Shown: positions 8,875-17,886, counted from the first letter of the stretch. The stretch: DNA of 64,000 nucleotides from Verrucomicrobiota bacterium (GCA_018240025.1 JAFEGM010000032.1:129618-193617); one strand, 5' to 3'. Numbers and translations: made by a program. The notes: a model not told the origin generated them from the letters alone.

Positions 8875-9351
8875 ATGCCTCGAATCCGCCTTGTTCTGCT
8901 GCTGCTTCTGGCGGCCTGCCTTCCTTCCCGCGCGCAGGCAGGGGCGCAACGCCAGCCCGAAGTGGCCGTCCGCTTTCTTCTCGCTGCCGATCCGCGCGAC
9001 GGCGCCACCTTCGTGACGACCCTGACCTGGCAGGGCCGGCCGGTCGTCGTTTCGCGAGTTCCGGTGGCTTCGGAGCGGGAGATTGTCTCCATGTATCCGT
9101 TCACGGCCGCGGACGGCTCCTTTGGTTGCGCCTTGCAGCTGAACGATTCGGGCCGGCTCGCCCTGCAGACGATCACGGTGGCTCACCGCGGTGGGCGCAT
9201 GTTCGTGCTCGTGGGCGGTCGGGTGATCACCCCGCTGGCGCTGGATCGCATCGTCTCCGACGGCATCGTCACCATTCCGTTCGGGCTGACCGAGGCCGAC
9301 ATCCGCGCCCTCGGGAAGAGCTTCCGCATCATGCCCGAGGCGCGCCGCTGA
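8875..9351 (+). CDS. Exported protein of unknown function
   Basis: Exported protein of 158 residues with a clear signal peptide (MPRIRLVLLLLLAACLPS, cleavage near AQA-GAQ). The mature part is predicted to be beta-rich. Its C-terminal section (GRMFVLVGGRVITPLAL, then IVTIPFGLTEADIRALGKSF) faintly recalls the SecD P1-head pattern in which a 'gkv' strand is followed by a 'G.fteeeA..la' helix, but this is too weak to name the protein. An earlier in-frame ATG at 8836 would put 13 residues before the signal peptide. It is followed after 17 bp by the M23 peptidase gene, so the two are probably co-transcribed. Confidence 0.7.
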   Translation: MPRIRLVLLLLLAACLPSRAQAGAQRQPEVAVRFLLAADPRDGATFVTTLTWQGRPVVVSRVPVASEREIVSMYPFTAADGSFGCALQLNDSGRLALQTITVAHRGGRMFVLVGGRVITPLALDRIVSDGIVTIPFGLTEADIRALGKSFRIMPEARR

Positions 9352-9368
9352 TCGATCTCTCCTTCGCC

Positions 9369-10436
9369 ATGATGAAAAGTCTCCTTCCCGGCCTGATCGC
9401 CCTCGCCGCGACCGCCGCGCTGCCCGCCCAGCGCCTGACGCTGCCCACGGCGAATGACGCCATCTATCGCGGCGACGGCGAGGCGTTCTACCAGTACATC
9501 GAGCGCAACTTCAAAGGCGTGGAAAGCCGGCCCTGGGAAGGCGGGCAGTACGGGTTCACCCGCAATCCGAACGAATCGGCCATCGGTCTGATCAACGTGA
9601 AGTTCCACGAGGGCGTGGACATCAAGCCCGTCCGCCGCGGACCGACCGGCGAGCCGCTCGACGACATCCTCGCCACGGCTGCCGGCCGGGTGGTCCACGT
9701 CAGTACGGAGGTCCGGCATTCGAACTACGGCCGCTACATCGTCATCGAGCACCGCTGGGGCGGCTCGCCGTACTACAGCCTCTACGCGCATCTCTCCGAC
9801 GTCGCGGTGCAGCCGGGGCAGAATGTCACCCAGGGCCAGCGCATCGCCCGCATGGGCTACACCGGCGCCGGGATCAACAAGGAGCGCGCCCACCTGCATT
9901 TCGAGCTGAATCTCATGCTGACCACGCAGTTCGAGGCGTGGTACCAGGCAGGCAAGCCGCCGGATCCGAATTACCACGGGCTCTACAATGGGCTCAATCT
10001 GGCCGGGTTCGACATCGCCAAGTTCCTCCTCGCGCAGCGGCGGAATCCCGGCCTGACGGTGCCGGAATTTCTGGCCGGGGAAGAGGTCTTCTTCCGCGTG
10101 CTGGCGCCGGCGCAGTCGAGTCCGCCCGACCTGCTGCGGCTCTATCCCTGGATGGGCAGCGCGAGCGGCCCGGCCCCGGCGTCTTGGGAGGTTTCCTTCA
10201 ATCGGGCCGGCGTGCCGCTGCGCATCCAGAAGTCCGATGTGGCGGTGAAGACCCCCACGGTTTCGTGGGTGAAGCCCGCGCCGGTGCCCTACTGGATGCT
10301 GACCCGGCGCCTGATCTATGGAGCGAACGGCAAGGCGGTGCTTTCGCCCTTCGGTCGGCGGCTGGTCGAGTTGATCTGCGCGCTACCGTCGGAGGGACCG
10401 TCGCCGCTCATGCCGGGTGATCGTCCGCAGGAGTAG
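9369..10436 (+). CDS. M23-family (LytM-like) metallopeptidase
   Basis: Exported peptidoglycan-peptidase-type protein of 355 residues. The signal peptide (MMKSLLPGLIALAATAALPA) is followed by an M23/LytM domain at about 75-190, with the zinc ligands in HEGVDI and HLHFEL and the supporting strand YYSLYAHLSDV. The spacing matches active lysostaphin-type enzymes. About 160 residues after the domain have no recognisable motif. A second ATG one codon on (9372) is an equally good start. Its likely role is cleavage of cell-wall cross-links or processing of an exported protein. It probably shares a transcript with the exported protein just upstream. Confidence 0.88.
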   Translation: MMKSLLPGLIALAATAALPAQRLTLPTANDAIYRGDGEAFYQYIERNFKGVESRPWEGGQYGFTRNPNESAIGLINVKFHEGVDIKPVRRGPTGEPLDDILATAAGRVVHVSTEVRHSNYGRYIVIEHRWGGSPYYSLYAHLSDVAVQPGQNVTQGQRIARMGYTGAGINKERAHLHFELNLMLTTQFEAWYQAGKPPDPNYHGLYNGLNLAGFDIAKFLLAQRRNPGLTVPEFLAGEEVFFRVLAPAQSSPPDLLRLYPWMGSASGPAPASWEVSFNRAGVPLRIQKSDVAVKTPTVSWVKPAPVPYWMLTRRLIYGANGKAVLSPFGRRLVELICALPSEGPSPLMPGDRPQE

Positions 10437-10496
10437 CGGCGTCCCGCGGCTCGTGGCACGGCAGGCTCGCAGAATGCAGGCCGGCGAGTCGCGGAC

Positions 10497-10537
10497 TGCA
10501 ATGCGCCGGCCGGTGCAGAGCGCGTTTTTTTGCGCCC
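10497..10537 (+). terminator. Possible terminator after M23 gene
   Basis: A small GC-rich hairpin (CTGCA paired with TGCAG around GCGCCGGCCGG) is followed by GAGCGCG and seven T residues. The stem is short and the T-run is spaced from it, so this is a weak call. Confidence 0.35.
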
Positions 10538-10612
10538 GCACTCTGGCGGCGCGTCGTACGGAAGGCAGGCACGCATTCTGATGAAGAGCGGGCCGACACC
10601 TCTCCACTCACC

Positions 10613-10780
10613 ATGAAGAATCTCTCCTCTTCCGCCGACTCCCGCTCCCTCACCAAGGCCGAGAAGCGCCTGGCGCTTTTCGCCGTCATTTTCGGCCTGC
10701 CGGTCTTCGCCGATGAAACCAGCGCCCGCGGACGCCGCAGTTCCGCATCATCCCGGGGCGGGGCCTCCCGCTGGCGCTAG
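10613..10780 (+). CDS. Possible 55-residue basic protein
   Basis: Short frame from ATG 10613 to TAG 10780. The product begins MKNLSSSADSRSLTKAEKR, continues with a 14-residue hydrophobic stretch (LALFAVIFGLPVFA) and ends in a Ser/Arg/Gly-rich tail. The layout, a charged head, one short hydrophobic segment and a basic tail, could be a small membrane protein or a short signal peptide plus peptide. No family is recognised. It stands alone between the M23 and dynamin genes. Confidence 0.35.
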   Translation: MKNLSSSADSRSLTKAEKRLALFAVIFGLPVFADETSARGRRSSASSRGGASRWR

Positions 10781-10792
10781 GCGCATGCTGGC

Positions 10793-10900
10793 TCACGAGA
10801 CCAGCGCGACTCGCACGCGACCGAAGCGCTGCAGGTAGTTGGGCGGTCCCCGCAGGTCCTCCAAGGTCACGCGCTCGAGGATAGCATCGAAGGTCCCGCG
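10793..10900 (-). pseudogene. 35-codon in-frame remnant after the dynamin stop, M16-peptidase-like
   Basis: Directly after the TAG of the dynamin-like gene the same frame stays open for 35 codons to a TGA at 10793-10795. It includes FDAILERVTLEDLRGPPNYL and ends RVRVALVS. This resembles the last helix and strand of M16 zinc peptidases, where a 'vTlEDl...a..yl....ltvvlv' pattern is common. It has no start codon and no catalytic region. It may be the leftover end of a lost gene, or a stop-codon readthrough extension; neither can be decided from sequence. Confidence 0.3.
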
Positions 10901-12640
10901 CTAAAGCTGCTGCCCCAGCCGCTGAAAGGTCGCTTCGAGCAGCCGGAGGCGCTGGACGATGCCGTCCCAGTGGGCCTGTTCGGGTACGCGCCATTCCTCG
11001 TAGGGGGCGAAGATGCGCATGAGGCGGTCGTAGTAGATCTCCACCAGGCGGGTGAAGATGGTCTCGATCGACTTGGCCAGCGCCCCGCCGCGATCGGTCA
11101 TGGTGACGTGGTAGGCGTCGATCACCTTCGATGCCCGTCCGAAGGCGAAGAGGCCAAAGCGGTCGCCCTGACGCACCTGCCCGAGGCCGGCCATGGCGCT
11201 TTCGAGGCCCAGTTCGGTCAGGCGCCGCACCAGCGCGGCGGACAGGTCGAGAGAGCGATGCTCTTCGCGGGCGATGTAGTCGCCGGCCGCCTCGGCGAAG
11301 ATGTCGTGCATCTCCCCGCGCGCGCTTTCCTCCTTCAGCCCGAGAAAGAGGGAATGCTCGAGTTCCGCGATGACCTCGCGGCGGCGGCGGAAGGCTTGGC
11401 CGGCCACGTCGTCGGGCTCGGCCGGCGGGGTCTGATGGGCCCACTTCTCCACCATGCGGGTAAGCTGAGCCCGGCTGGTGCGCATTTCCGACTGCACCCG
11501 GCCCAGCGCGCTCTCGATCTGTCGCGTGAGGGTGGAGCGCAGGACCGGCTCCAGACCGGCGCGAAAGCTGGCCGTCCAGCGGGCATCGCCCTGCAGCGCG
11601 AGGCGGACGGCATTCAGCGGACGCAGCCGCTCGCGCAGCATCTCCTCGCCGCGCAGCCAGCAGCGATTGAGCGCCCGGTCGAAATCGTAGTGGACGTTCT
11701 CCACCGACTGCAGCTGGTCGCGCGCTTTCGAGGCCAGGCTGCGCACCATTTCGAGGATGGCACTGCGGTCGGCCTCGAGCACCTTCTTCACCGCCTCGCA
11801 GCGCTCCAGCAGCGTGGCGAGTTCCAGGCCGGCCGAGAGCGCGGCGCGGTGCAGTCGGGCGGCTCGCTCCGGCTCGGATTTCAAGATGCCCGCGAGATGC
11901 TCTTCCAGCGCTTCGATGCGGCTCTCCGCGCGCAGCCGCGGTTTGTCGAGCCCGCTCGTCTTCGAGAGCAGCGCGAGCTTGGCGCTGACCGGGAAGATCG
12001 GCAGGCGCGTCCCCAGCCGGTGCTCGCAGATCTGTCCCAGGTGTTTGGTGATCAGATCGATCTCATGGGGCTCGCGCAGGTCGCATTGCTGCACCACGAT
12101 GACGACGCGGCGGAAGAGGTGCTTTTGGAAGCGTTCCAACAGCTCCCAGGACGAGGCGCCCCACGGATTGGTGACCGGGAAAACGAAGAGGATGGCGTCG
12201 GCGTACGGCGCGAAGAACTCGCCCAAGTGCGTCTGCCCGGGTTGAATCGAGTTCGTGCCGGGCGTGTCGACGAGATGAAAATCGCGCAGAAAATTGAGCG
12301 GCCGATAATGGTCGACGAGCTCGGGCCCGCTTTCGACATCGGACTCCTCCAGCGCGAACTGGAACTTGTGCAGCCGGTCCGTGGCTGGCAGCACGCTCGT
12401 CTCGCAGACCTCGCGGCCGAAGAGCGCATTCAATAGCGTCGATTTCCCGGCCTTCACTTCGCCCGCCACCATGAAGATGAAGGGCGCGCGCAGATCAGTC
12501 ACCAGCCGGTGCAACTCTCCCATGGCCGGGGTCGCCAGACCGAGTTCCTGCGCGGTCCGCAGCAGGGAAAAGAGCGCCGTTCCCAGTTCCGCGCGCAACT
12601 CCAGCTGGGCGTCAGCCAAAGGGGGAACAGGCGGAACCAT
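10901..12640 (-). CDS. Dynamin-like GTPase
   Basis: Bacterial dynamin-like protein of 579 residues, probably involved in membrane remodelling or repair. The GTPase domain starts near residue 45: G1 is GEVKAGKST, G3 is LVDTPGTNS, and the position of G4 (normally NKxD) reads QQCD, an atypical but plausible variant. The rest is mostly alpha-helical with heptad-like stretches (about 250-560), as expected for the stalk; no strong transmembrane hairpin is obvious. The ATG at 12638-12640 (MVPPVPPLADAQ) is chosen because the family starts about 40 residues before G1. The open frame continues upstream to 13846 only because of antisense overlap with the TPR gene. It is divergent from the TPR gene across a 195-bp spacer. 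Confidence 0.87.
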   Translation of the reverse strand: MVPPVPPLADAQLELRAELGTALFSLLRTAQELGLATPAMGELHRLVTDLRAPFIFMVAGEVKAGKSTLLNALFGREVCETSVLPATDRLHKFQFALEESDVESGPELVDHYRPLNFLRDFHLVDTPGTNSIQPGQTHLGEFFAPYADAILFVFPVTNPWGASSWELLERFQKHLFRRVVIVVQQCDLREPHEIDLITKHLGQICEHRLGTRLPIFPVSAKLALLSKTSGLDKPRLRAESRIEALEEHLAGILKSEPERAARLHRAALSAGLELATLLERCEAVKKVLEADRSAILEMVRSLASKARDQLQSVENVHYDFDRALNRCWLRGEEMLRERLRPLNAVRLALQGDARWTASFRAGLEPVLRSTLTRQIESALGRVQSEMRTSRAQLTRMVEKWAHQTPPAEPDDVAGQAFRRRREVIAELEHSLFLGLKEESARGEMHDIFAEAAGDYIAREEHRSLDLSAALVRRLTELGLESAMAGLGQVRQGDRFGLFAFGRASKVIDAYHVTMTDRGGALAKSIETIFTRLVEIYYDRLMRIFAPYEEWRVPEQAHWDGIVQRLRLLEATFQRLGQQL

Positions 12641-12835
12641 GCGGGGGTTTACGCAAGCCGCCGCAGAACGGCAAGGGTAAGCTTTGGGATCGGCGGGCTG
12701 CGGCCGTCGGCGCGGGCGGCCGCCGCGGCCGCGGTCGTCCTTCCGGCCACGGGTGAACGAGGTAGTTAAATAAGAAAACAGAGGGACATATCTTGCATTT
12801 CTGGATTCTCGGTCGATGGTCCCGCTTCGCCGCGC
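12641..12835. promoter_or_regulatory. Divergent spacer with AT-rich promoter-like patch
   Basis: The spacer between the divergent dynamin and TPR genes is very GC-rich except for about 12760-12800, which contains GTTAAATAAG and ACATATCTTGC. This is the most promoter-like stretch in the region. No specific -10/-35 pair is claimed. Confidence 0.3.
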
Positions 12836-14044
12836 ATGTCCTCCCAGCCTCCCTCCAGATCGCGTCAACGCCGGCAGCGCTATTCTGGCATCACCCAGCC
12901 GCTCGCGCCGGAATCCTGGGACGAAGCTCCGGCGGCGCCGCCCGCTCCTGAGGCGCCGGCCGAGCCCGGCGTTCGGGAGGTGGCCCCGCTGGAACCCAAC
13001 CCCGTCCCTGCCTCCGCCGCGCTGGAAGAATGGCAGGTCGCCGCGGTCCCAGGGCCGGCCCCCGCCGCGGACCGCTCGGAGTTGCTGGCCCAATCCCAGG
13101 CGCACACCCGCGAAGCTCGGCGGGCCGGGCAGATGCTGGAGCAGGTGACGCCGGCAGAACCGTGGAGTGTGGGGGAGAAGAATCGCTTCCTGCTGCTGGC
13201 CGGCCTTGTGGCGGTCGTGGCGGGCGTGGGCGGCTATCTCCTCGGGCAGCTGACGGCGGTGGGCGCGGGGGCGCGCACCGTTGATTCCGAGCCGAAGTCC
13301 GGCCGGCCCCAGATCGCGGAAGCGCTCAATCCCGAGCAGATCCGGGCGGAGACCTCGGCAGCCTTCACGTCCATGAAGGAACGCCGCTTCGGCGAGGCCC
13401 GGACAAAATTCGCCGCGCTGGCGGCCCGCAGCCCGCACCTGTTTCCGCTCGGCCTGGAGGTGGCCCGCGCCTATCTGTACGAGGGGGCCTTTCTCGACGC
13501 CCAGCAGGCGCTGCAGCCTTATTTTCAGGATTCCCGCACGGCGGGCGAGGCCCACTTCATCCTCGGCCTCGTGCAGATGACGGAACGCAAGTTCCTGGAC
13601 GCCGTCGGCACCTTCCAGAAATCCATCGAGGCCGCGCCCACCCGGGGCGATGCGCACTACATGCTGGCAGAGGCCATGCGACGGGCCGGCAAATCCGAAG
13701 GTGCGTCGCAGCACTACCAGGCGGCTCTCGCGCGCAATCAGGTCGAGACTAACGAACTGACCTACCGTCTGAAGCTCTGGATCTCCCAGGTGCAGGACGG
13801 CACGTTGAGCGAGGCCCGACGGGCGGAGTTGGCCACGGCGGTGCAAAAGCCCGAACTGGGCAGCGAACCGCTGGTGGTCGACGCTGCCGTGCTGCTCAAG
13901 GCCGGCGATTTCGCAGGTTGCGCCCGTCGCCTGACCGAGGCCGGCAGGATGATGGAGCCGTTGCTCTTCAAGGTGGTCCTTTTCGATCCGTTCTTCTCCC
14001 AGGAGTCGTGGCGTCCGGAGCTGGCGCCGTTCTACAAGCGCTGA
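12836..14044 (+). CDS. Membrane-anchored TPR protein
   Basis: Protein of 402 residues. A basic N-terminus (SRSRQRRQRY) and a long Pro/Ala/Glu-rich linker precede one transmembrane helix (about 123-145, FLLLAGLVAVVAGVGGYLLG). After this come TPR-type helical hairpins (about 175-340) with the usual small-residue spacing, for example AHFILGLVQMTERKFLDAV and AHYMLAEAMRRAGKSEGA. It is probably a bitopic inner-membrane protein with a TPR domain on the far side, serving as a docking scaffold; partners are unknown. Its stop codon overlaps the recD2 start in TGATG, so the two are translationally coupled. Confidence 0.8.
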   Translation: MSSQPPSRSRQRRQRYSGITQPLAPESWDEAPAAPPAPEAPAEPGVREVAPLEPNPVPASAALEEWQVAAVPGPAPAADRSELLAQSQAHTREARRAGQMLEQVTPAEPWSVGEKNRFLLLAGLVAVVAGVGGYLLGQLTAVGAGARTVDSEPKSGRPQIAEALNPEQIRAETSAAFTSMKERRFGEARTKFAALAARSPHLFPLGLEVARAYLYEGAFLDAQQALQPYFQDSRTAGEAHFILGLVQMTERKFLDAVGTFQKSIEAAPTRGDAHYMLAEAMRRAGKSEGASQHYQAALARNQVETNELTYRLKLWISQVQDGTLSEARRAELATAVQKPELGSEPLVVDAAVLLKAGDFAGCARRLTEAGRMMEPLLFKVVLFDPFFSQESWRPELAPFYKR

Positions 14045-16215
14045 TGTCCGAGGCGGTCTCCGGCTCCATCGAGCGGGTCACGTTCTTCAACGCGGACAAC
14101 GGCTTCGCCATCCTCCGCGTGGCCGCACCAGGCCGGCGGGAGCTGGCCACGGTGCTTTGCCACCTCCCGACCGTGCAGCCGGGCGAATGGCTGGAGGCGC
14201 AGGGGGAATGGCAGCGTGACCGCGACCATGGGCTGCAGTTCAAGGCCAGCGAGGCCCGCACGGTGCCGCCGCATTCGCACGAGGGGCTGGTGCGCTTCCT
14301 TGGCGGCGGGCTGATCAAGGGCGTGGGGCCGGTCTTTGCGCGCAAGCTGGTGGCGAAATTCGGCGAGAAGATCCTCGATGTCATCGAACACGAGTCGGGC
14401 CGGCTGGAGGACATCCCGGGCGTCGGCCCGGAGCGCCGACGCCGCATCAAGGCGGCCTGGACGGAACAGCGCCAGGTCCGGGACATCATGCTGTTCCTCT
14501 ACCAGCACGGTGCCAGCACGGCCCGGGCGCAGCGGATCTACAAAACCTACGGCGAGCAGGCGGTTGAGGTGGTTCAGCGCGATCCCTACCAGCTGGCGCG
14601 CGACATCCACGGCATCGGCTTCCGCACGGCCGACGGCATCGCGGCCAAGCTCGGCCTGCGGAGCGATGCGCCGGTGCGGCTCGCGGCGGGCCTGCGCCAT
14701 GCCCTGCGCGAAGCCTCTGCCGGCGAAGGCCATGCCGCCCTGCCGCGCGCGGAGCTGCTGGCGGCGGCGGCGCAGCTGCTGGACGCGCCCGAGCTGGCCT
14801 GCGCCCGTGAACTCGAGGCCTGCCTGCAGCGGCGCGAATTCGTGCTGGAGCAGATCGCGGGGGAGCCGCTCGTCTTTCTGCCCCCGCTGCACGCGGCCGA
14901 ACGGGGCATCGCCGAGCGCGTGCGGCGCCTGGCCGCGGCGCCGCGGCTCTGGCCGGAACTCGATGCCGCCGCCGCAGCGGCGCAGGCCGAGCGCGAGACG
15001 GGTCGCACGCTCTCGCCCAGTCAGCGTGCGGCGCTGGGCATTCTGCTCGGCGCCCGGCTGGCGGTGCTGACCGGCGGCCCGGGCGTCGGCAAGACCACGC
15101 TGCTCGACGCCTGGTTACGGCTCGTGGCCGCCCGCGGTGCGCGGGTCGTGCTGGCCGCCCCCACCGGGCGCGCGGCGCAGCGGCTCAACCAGGCCACCGG
15201 CCAGCCGGCGGCAACGCTGCATCGGCTGCTCGAATGGCGCGGGGAGGGCTTCGAGCGGCACGAGGGCCGGCCGCTGGAGGGCGACATCTTCGTGGTCGAC
15301 GAAAGCTCGATGCTCGATCTCCCGCTGGCCCACGCCTTTCTCCGCGCGATCCCCCCGGAGGGCGCGGTGCTCTTCGTGGGGGACGTCGATCAGCTGCCGT
15401 CGGTCGGGCCGGGGCTGGTGCTGCGCAGCCTGATCGACAGCGGCGCGGTGCCGGTGGCGCGTCTGACCGAGATCTTCCGTCAGGCGGCGGAGAGCGGCAT
15501 CGTGACCAATGCGCACCGGATCAACTCCGGTGAGCTGCCTATCGGCGCGACCAAGGATGCCACGAGCGGGGATTTCTTCCTCATCGAGCGCGCGGAGTCG
15601 GCGGAGGTCGCCGCCACCGTGGAGGAAGTGGTGGCGCGTCGCCTGCCGGCGCGCTTCGGGCTCGATCCGCGCCGCGATATCCAGGTCCTGGCGCCGATGA
15701 ACCGCGGAGTCTGCGGCACGCGCGAGCTGAATCGGCGGCTGCAGGCGGTGCTCAATCCGCCGCGCGAGGGCGGGCTTGACGAGGTCGAGCGCTTCGGCTG
15801 GACGTTCCGGACGGGCGACCGGGTCATCCAGCTGCAGAACAACTATGACAAGGAAGTCTTCAACGGCGACATCGGTCGCATCACCCGCGTGGAGGCGGAC
15901 GACCGTGAATTGCGGGTCGCCTTCGAGGGTCGCGAGCGCGAGGTGGTGTACGATTTCAACGAGCTGGACGAACTCGGCCCGGCCAGTGCGATCACGATCC
16001 ACAAGTCGCAAGGCAGCGAGTTTGCCGCCGTGGTCATTCCGCTGGCGGCGGAACAGTATCTGCTGCTTCAGCGCAATCTCCTCTACACCGCCGTGACGCG
16101 CGGAAAGCGCCTCGTGGTCGTGGTCGCACAGCGCAAGGCCCTGCGTCGCGCGGTCTCGGAGACTTCGGCGCGTACCCGACGCAGCGGCCTGCTCGAGCGA
16201 CTGCGCGCGGAGTGA
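14044..16215 (+). CDS. recD2: RecD2-type ATP-dependent DNA helicase
   Basis: Superfamily 1B helicase (5'-3') of 723 residues, of the RecBC-independent RecD2 type. The N-terminal OB-like part (1-95) is followed by helix-hairpin-helix repeats (about 100-210, with IKGVGPVFARKL and IPGVGPERRRRI). The motor domains carry Walker A GGPGVGKTT, motif II VVDESSMLD, motif III GDVDQLPSVGPG, the region around LTEIFRQ, and a C-terminal UvrD-like part with TIHKSQGSEF and YTAVTRGK. Length and order fit the family. The start ATG overlaps the upstream TPR stop by one base, indicating coupling. Its role is in recombination or repair of stalled replication; no recB or recC is near. Confidence 0.93.
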   Translation: MSEAVSGSIERVTFFNADNGFAILRVAAPGRRELATVLCHLPTVQPGEWLEAQGEWQRDRDHGLQFKASEARTVPPHSHEGLVRFLGGGLIKGVGPVFARKLVAKFGEKILDVIEHESGRLEDIPGVGPERRRRIKAAWTEQRQVRDIMLFLYQHGASTARAQRIYKTYGEQAVEVVQRDPYQLARDIHGIGFRTADGIAAKLGLRSDAPVRLAAGLRHALREASAGEGHAALPRAELLAAAAQLLDAPELACARELEACLQRREFVLEQIAGEPLVFLPPLHAAERGIAERVRRLAAAPRLWPELDAAAAAAQAERETGRTLSPSQRAALGILLGARLAVLTGGPGVGKTTLLDAWLRLVAARGARVVLAAPTGRAAQRLNQATGQPAATLHRLLEWRGEGFERHEGRPLEGDIFVVDESSMLDLPLAHAFLRAIPPEGAVLFVGDVDQLPSVGPGLVLRSLIDSGAVPVARLTEIFRQAAESGIVTNAHRINSGELPIGATKDATSGDFFLIERAESAEVAATVEEVVARRLPARFGLDPRRDIQVLAPMNRGVCGTRELNRRLQAVLNPPREGGLDEVERFGWTFRTGDRVIQLQNNYDKEVFNGDIGRITRVEADDRELRVAFEGREREVVYDFNELDELGPASAITIHKSQGSEFAAVVIPLAAEQYLLLQRNLLYTAVTRGKRLVVVVAQRKALRRAVSETSARTRRSGLLERLRAE

Positions 16216-16222
16216 TGCGAGC

Positions 16223-16789
16223 TCAGCCCTCTTCCGCGGCGCCAGCCTCCCGTTGGGGTTTCTTGCGCGCGGCCATTTCGAAGAGCTGCTCGGTCAGTTT
16301 CTCGCTGCGGCGGCGACGACTCTCCTCCGATTTGATCTCCGCGACGACCCGGACCAGCGCACGCTGATTGGAGATCGACATGGCCCGGAAGAGCTCGAGC
16401 GCCCCCGGACGCCGCTGCAGCGCGGCGAGCAATTCGGACGGCAGATTCTCCGGCGGCTGGCGCGGCGGCACCCGCTGCACCTCGACCGTCAGCTCGCTTC
16501 CCAACTGGGCTCGTGCGGCTTTCAGCACGACGGAAGCAATGATCACCCGCAGCCGCCCCGGCCCCGCGGGCAGCAGGGTGCTCTCCCGCTCGAGCCCGGC
16601 CACGCGCAGATTGATCGGCACGTTCTTTTCGCCGGGCTGCACGAGCTTTGCCAGCTGAGTATGATTCCATTCCAGGCAGTGGCCCATGAACCACTTCGAA
16701 ACCGGCGCGGTCAGGCGCACCCAGGGCGCGGCCTTGGCCCGGCGAGGCGGGGGAGCATCGTAGTCGAGATCGCTGACGCGCAGAGGCAT
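16223..16789 (-). CDS. YdeI/OmpD-associated and DUF1905 family protein
   Basis: Soluble protein of 188 residues. The N-terminal half resembles DUF1905, a small beta barrel (INLRVAGLERESTLLPAGPG, then RLRVIIASVVLKAA). The C-terminal half matches the YdeI helical domain: LPSELLAALQRRPGALELF, then SNQRALVRVVAEIKSEESRR. Family members have been linked to antimicrobial-peptide resistance in some bacteria, but the activity is not defined. The start ATG (16787-16789) lies only nine bases after the palindrome at 16799-16819, which therefore falls in the 5' leader. It is convergent with recD2 (seven-base gap). Confidence 0.75.
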   Translation of the reverse strand: MPLRVSDLDYDAPPPRRAKAAPWVRLTAPVSKWFMGHCLEWNHTQLAKLVQPGEKNVPINLRVAGLERESTLLPAGPGRLRVIIASVVLKAARAQLGSELTVEVQRVPPRQPPENLPSELLAALQRRPGALELFRAMSISNQRALVRVVAEIKSEESRRRRSEKLTEQLFEMAARKKPQREAGAAEEG

Positions 16790-16798
16790 GGCTGGTGG

Positions 16799-16819
16799 TC
16801 CGCATTCTCCGAGTGCGGA
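16799..16819 (-). promoter_or_regulatory. Start-proximal palindrome, copy A
   Basis: On the minus strand this reads TCCGCACTCGGAGAATGCGGA, written here as TCCGCA, nine bases, TGCGGA. It is nine bases upstream of the YdeI-family ATG. It is one of four copies of the same palindrome in the window (others at 26152, 26730 and 38145). It could be an operator, or a hairpin in the leader that occludes the ribosome site. Confidence 0.55.
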
Positions 16820-16849
16820 GGGCCCGCGCCCGGAGAGAGCGCAGGAAGG

Positions 16850-16877
16850 CTCGCGCGAAGTCGCGAAGGCGCGAAGA
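16850..16877. repeat. Short 7-bp repeat (GCGCGAA family)
   Basis: The run CGCGCGAAG-TCGCGAAGG-CGCGAAG repeats a GCGAAG core at close to seven-base spacing, upstream of the YdeI-family gene. It resembles the larger heptamer arrays elsewhere but has only about four units. Confidence 0.45.
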
Positions 16878-16991
16878 AAAAAGCACCGGAATTCGAGGCG
16901 CCGGAAGGCCGCGGACTGCGCACAGTTTGCGGCCGTGAACGCAGCCACCGTCGATCGAGTGTCGGGCACCAGGTCGATTCGGAGCGTGCGT

Positions 16992-17846
16992 CTATTCCGC
17001 CGCCACCACCGCGAGATTGTCGATCAGCCGGGTGCGCCCGAAGAAGACGGCGGCGGCGAGCAGCGGCTGCGCGGGCAGGCGGCGGGTGGAGGCGAGCGTG
17101 TCGGCGTCGACCAACTCGAGGTAATCGATTCGGCCGAGCGGGGCCTCTCGCGCCAGCACTTTGCGGGCGGCGGCGAGGACGCGCGCGGTGCTGGTCTCGC
17201 CCTTCCGGATCAGCTCGGCACCGGACTGAAGCGCCCGGCGCAGGGCGGGAGCCTGGGCGCGTTCCTCAGGCGAGAGATAGACGTTGCGGGAACTCATGGC
17301 CAGACCGTCGGCCTCGCGATGCGTCGGCGCGCCGACCAGCCGCACGGGCACATTCAGATCGCGCACCATGCGACGAATGATGGCCAATTGCTGCCAGTCC
17401 TTCTGTCCGAACACGGCGACGTCGGGACGGACGAGGTTGAAGAGCTTGAGCACGATGGTGCAGACGCCGCGGAAATGCCCCGGCCGGGAGGCGCCGCAGA
17501 GTCCGGCGGAGAGGAGGCTTTCGTCCACGAAGACCGACTGTCCCGCTGGCGTCAGATCCTCGGGCGACGGGAGGAATACCGCATCGACCCCCGCCTCGCG
17601 GCAAAGGCGCAGGTCGCGCGCCAGCGGCCGAGGATAGCGCGAGAGATCCTCGTTCGGCCCGAACTGGAGCGGATTGACGAAGATGCTGACGACGACCGCG
17701 CCGCGTTTTCCGACCTGCCGGCGAGCCTCGTGCACCAGCGAAAGATGGCCGTCATGCAGCGCGCCCATGGTGGGTACGAAGGCGACTTTGCGGTCCCAGC
17801 GGGCGGAGCGGCGCGCCATGGCGGCGGCGGTGCGGAGAATCTGCAT
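16992..17846 (-). CDS. panC: Pantothenate synthetase
   Basis: Cytoplasmic ligase of 284 residues that joins pantoate and beta-alanine with ATP to form pantothenate, the precursor of coenzyme A. The nucleotidyltransferase HIGH motif is seen in FVPTMGALHDGHLSLV, the pantoate site in VSIFVNPLQFGPNEDLSRYP, the ATP-site FGQKDWQQLAIIRRMV, and the KMSKS-like loop as MSSRNVYLS. Length and motif order fit bacterial PanC (about 280 residues). No panB or panD lies nearby. It diverges from the MDR oxidoreductase across 91 bp that include a perfect 11-bp palindrome. Confidence 0.95.
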   Translation of the reverse strand: MQILRTAAAMARRSARWDRKVAFVPTMGALHDGHLSLVHEARRQVGKRGAVVVSIFVNPLQFGPNEDLSRYPRPLARDLRLCREAGVDAVFLPSPEDLTPAGQSVFVDESLLSAGLCGASRPGHFRGVCTIVLKLFNLVRPDVAVFGQKDWQQLAIIRRMVRDLNVPVRLVGAPTHREADGLAMSSRNVYLSPEERAQAPALRRALQSGAELIRKGETSTARVLAAARKVLAREAPLGRIDYLELVDADTLASTRRLPAQPLLAAAVFFGRTRLIDNLAVVAAE

Positions 17847-17886
17847 GCGCCTCCCTTCCCGCGGAGGCCGCGCCGACGCAAATCGT

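Noticed and set aside
10901-13846. A 981-residue version of the dynamin-like protein
   Set aside because: The first 400 residues are antisense to the TPR gene; the real start at 12640 fits the family.
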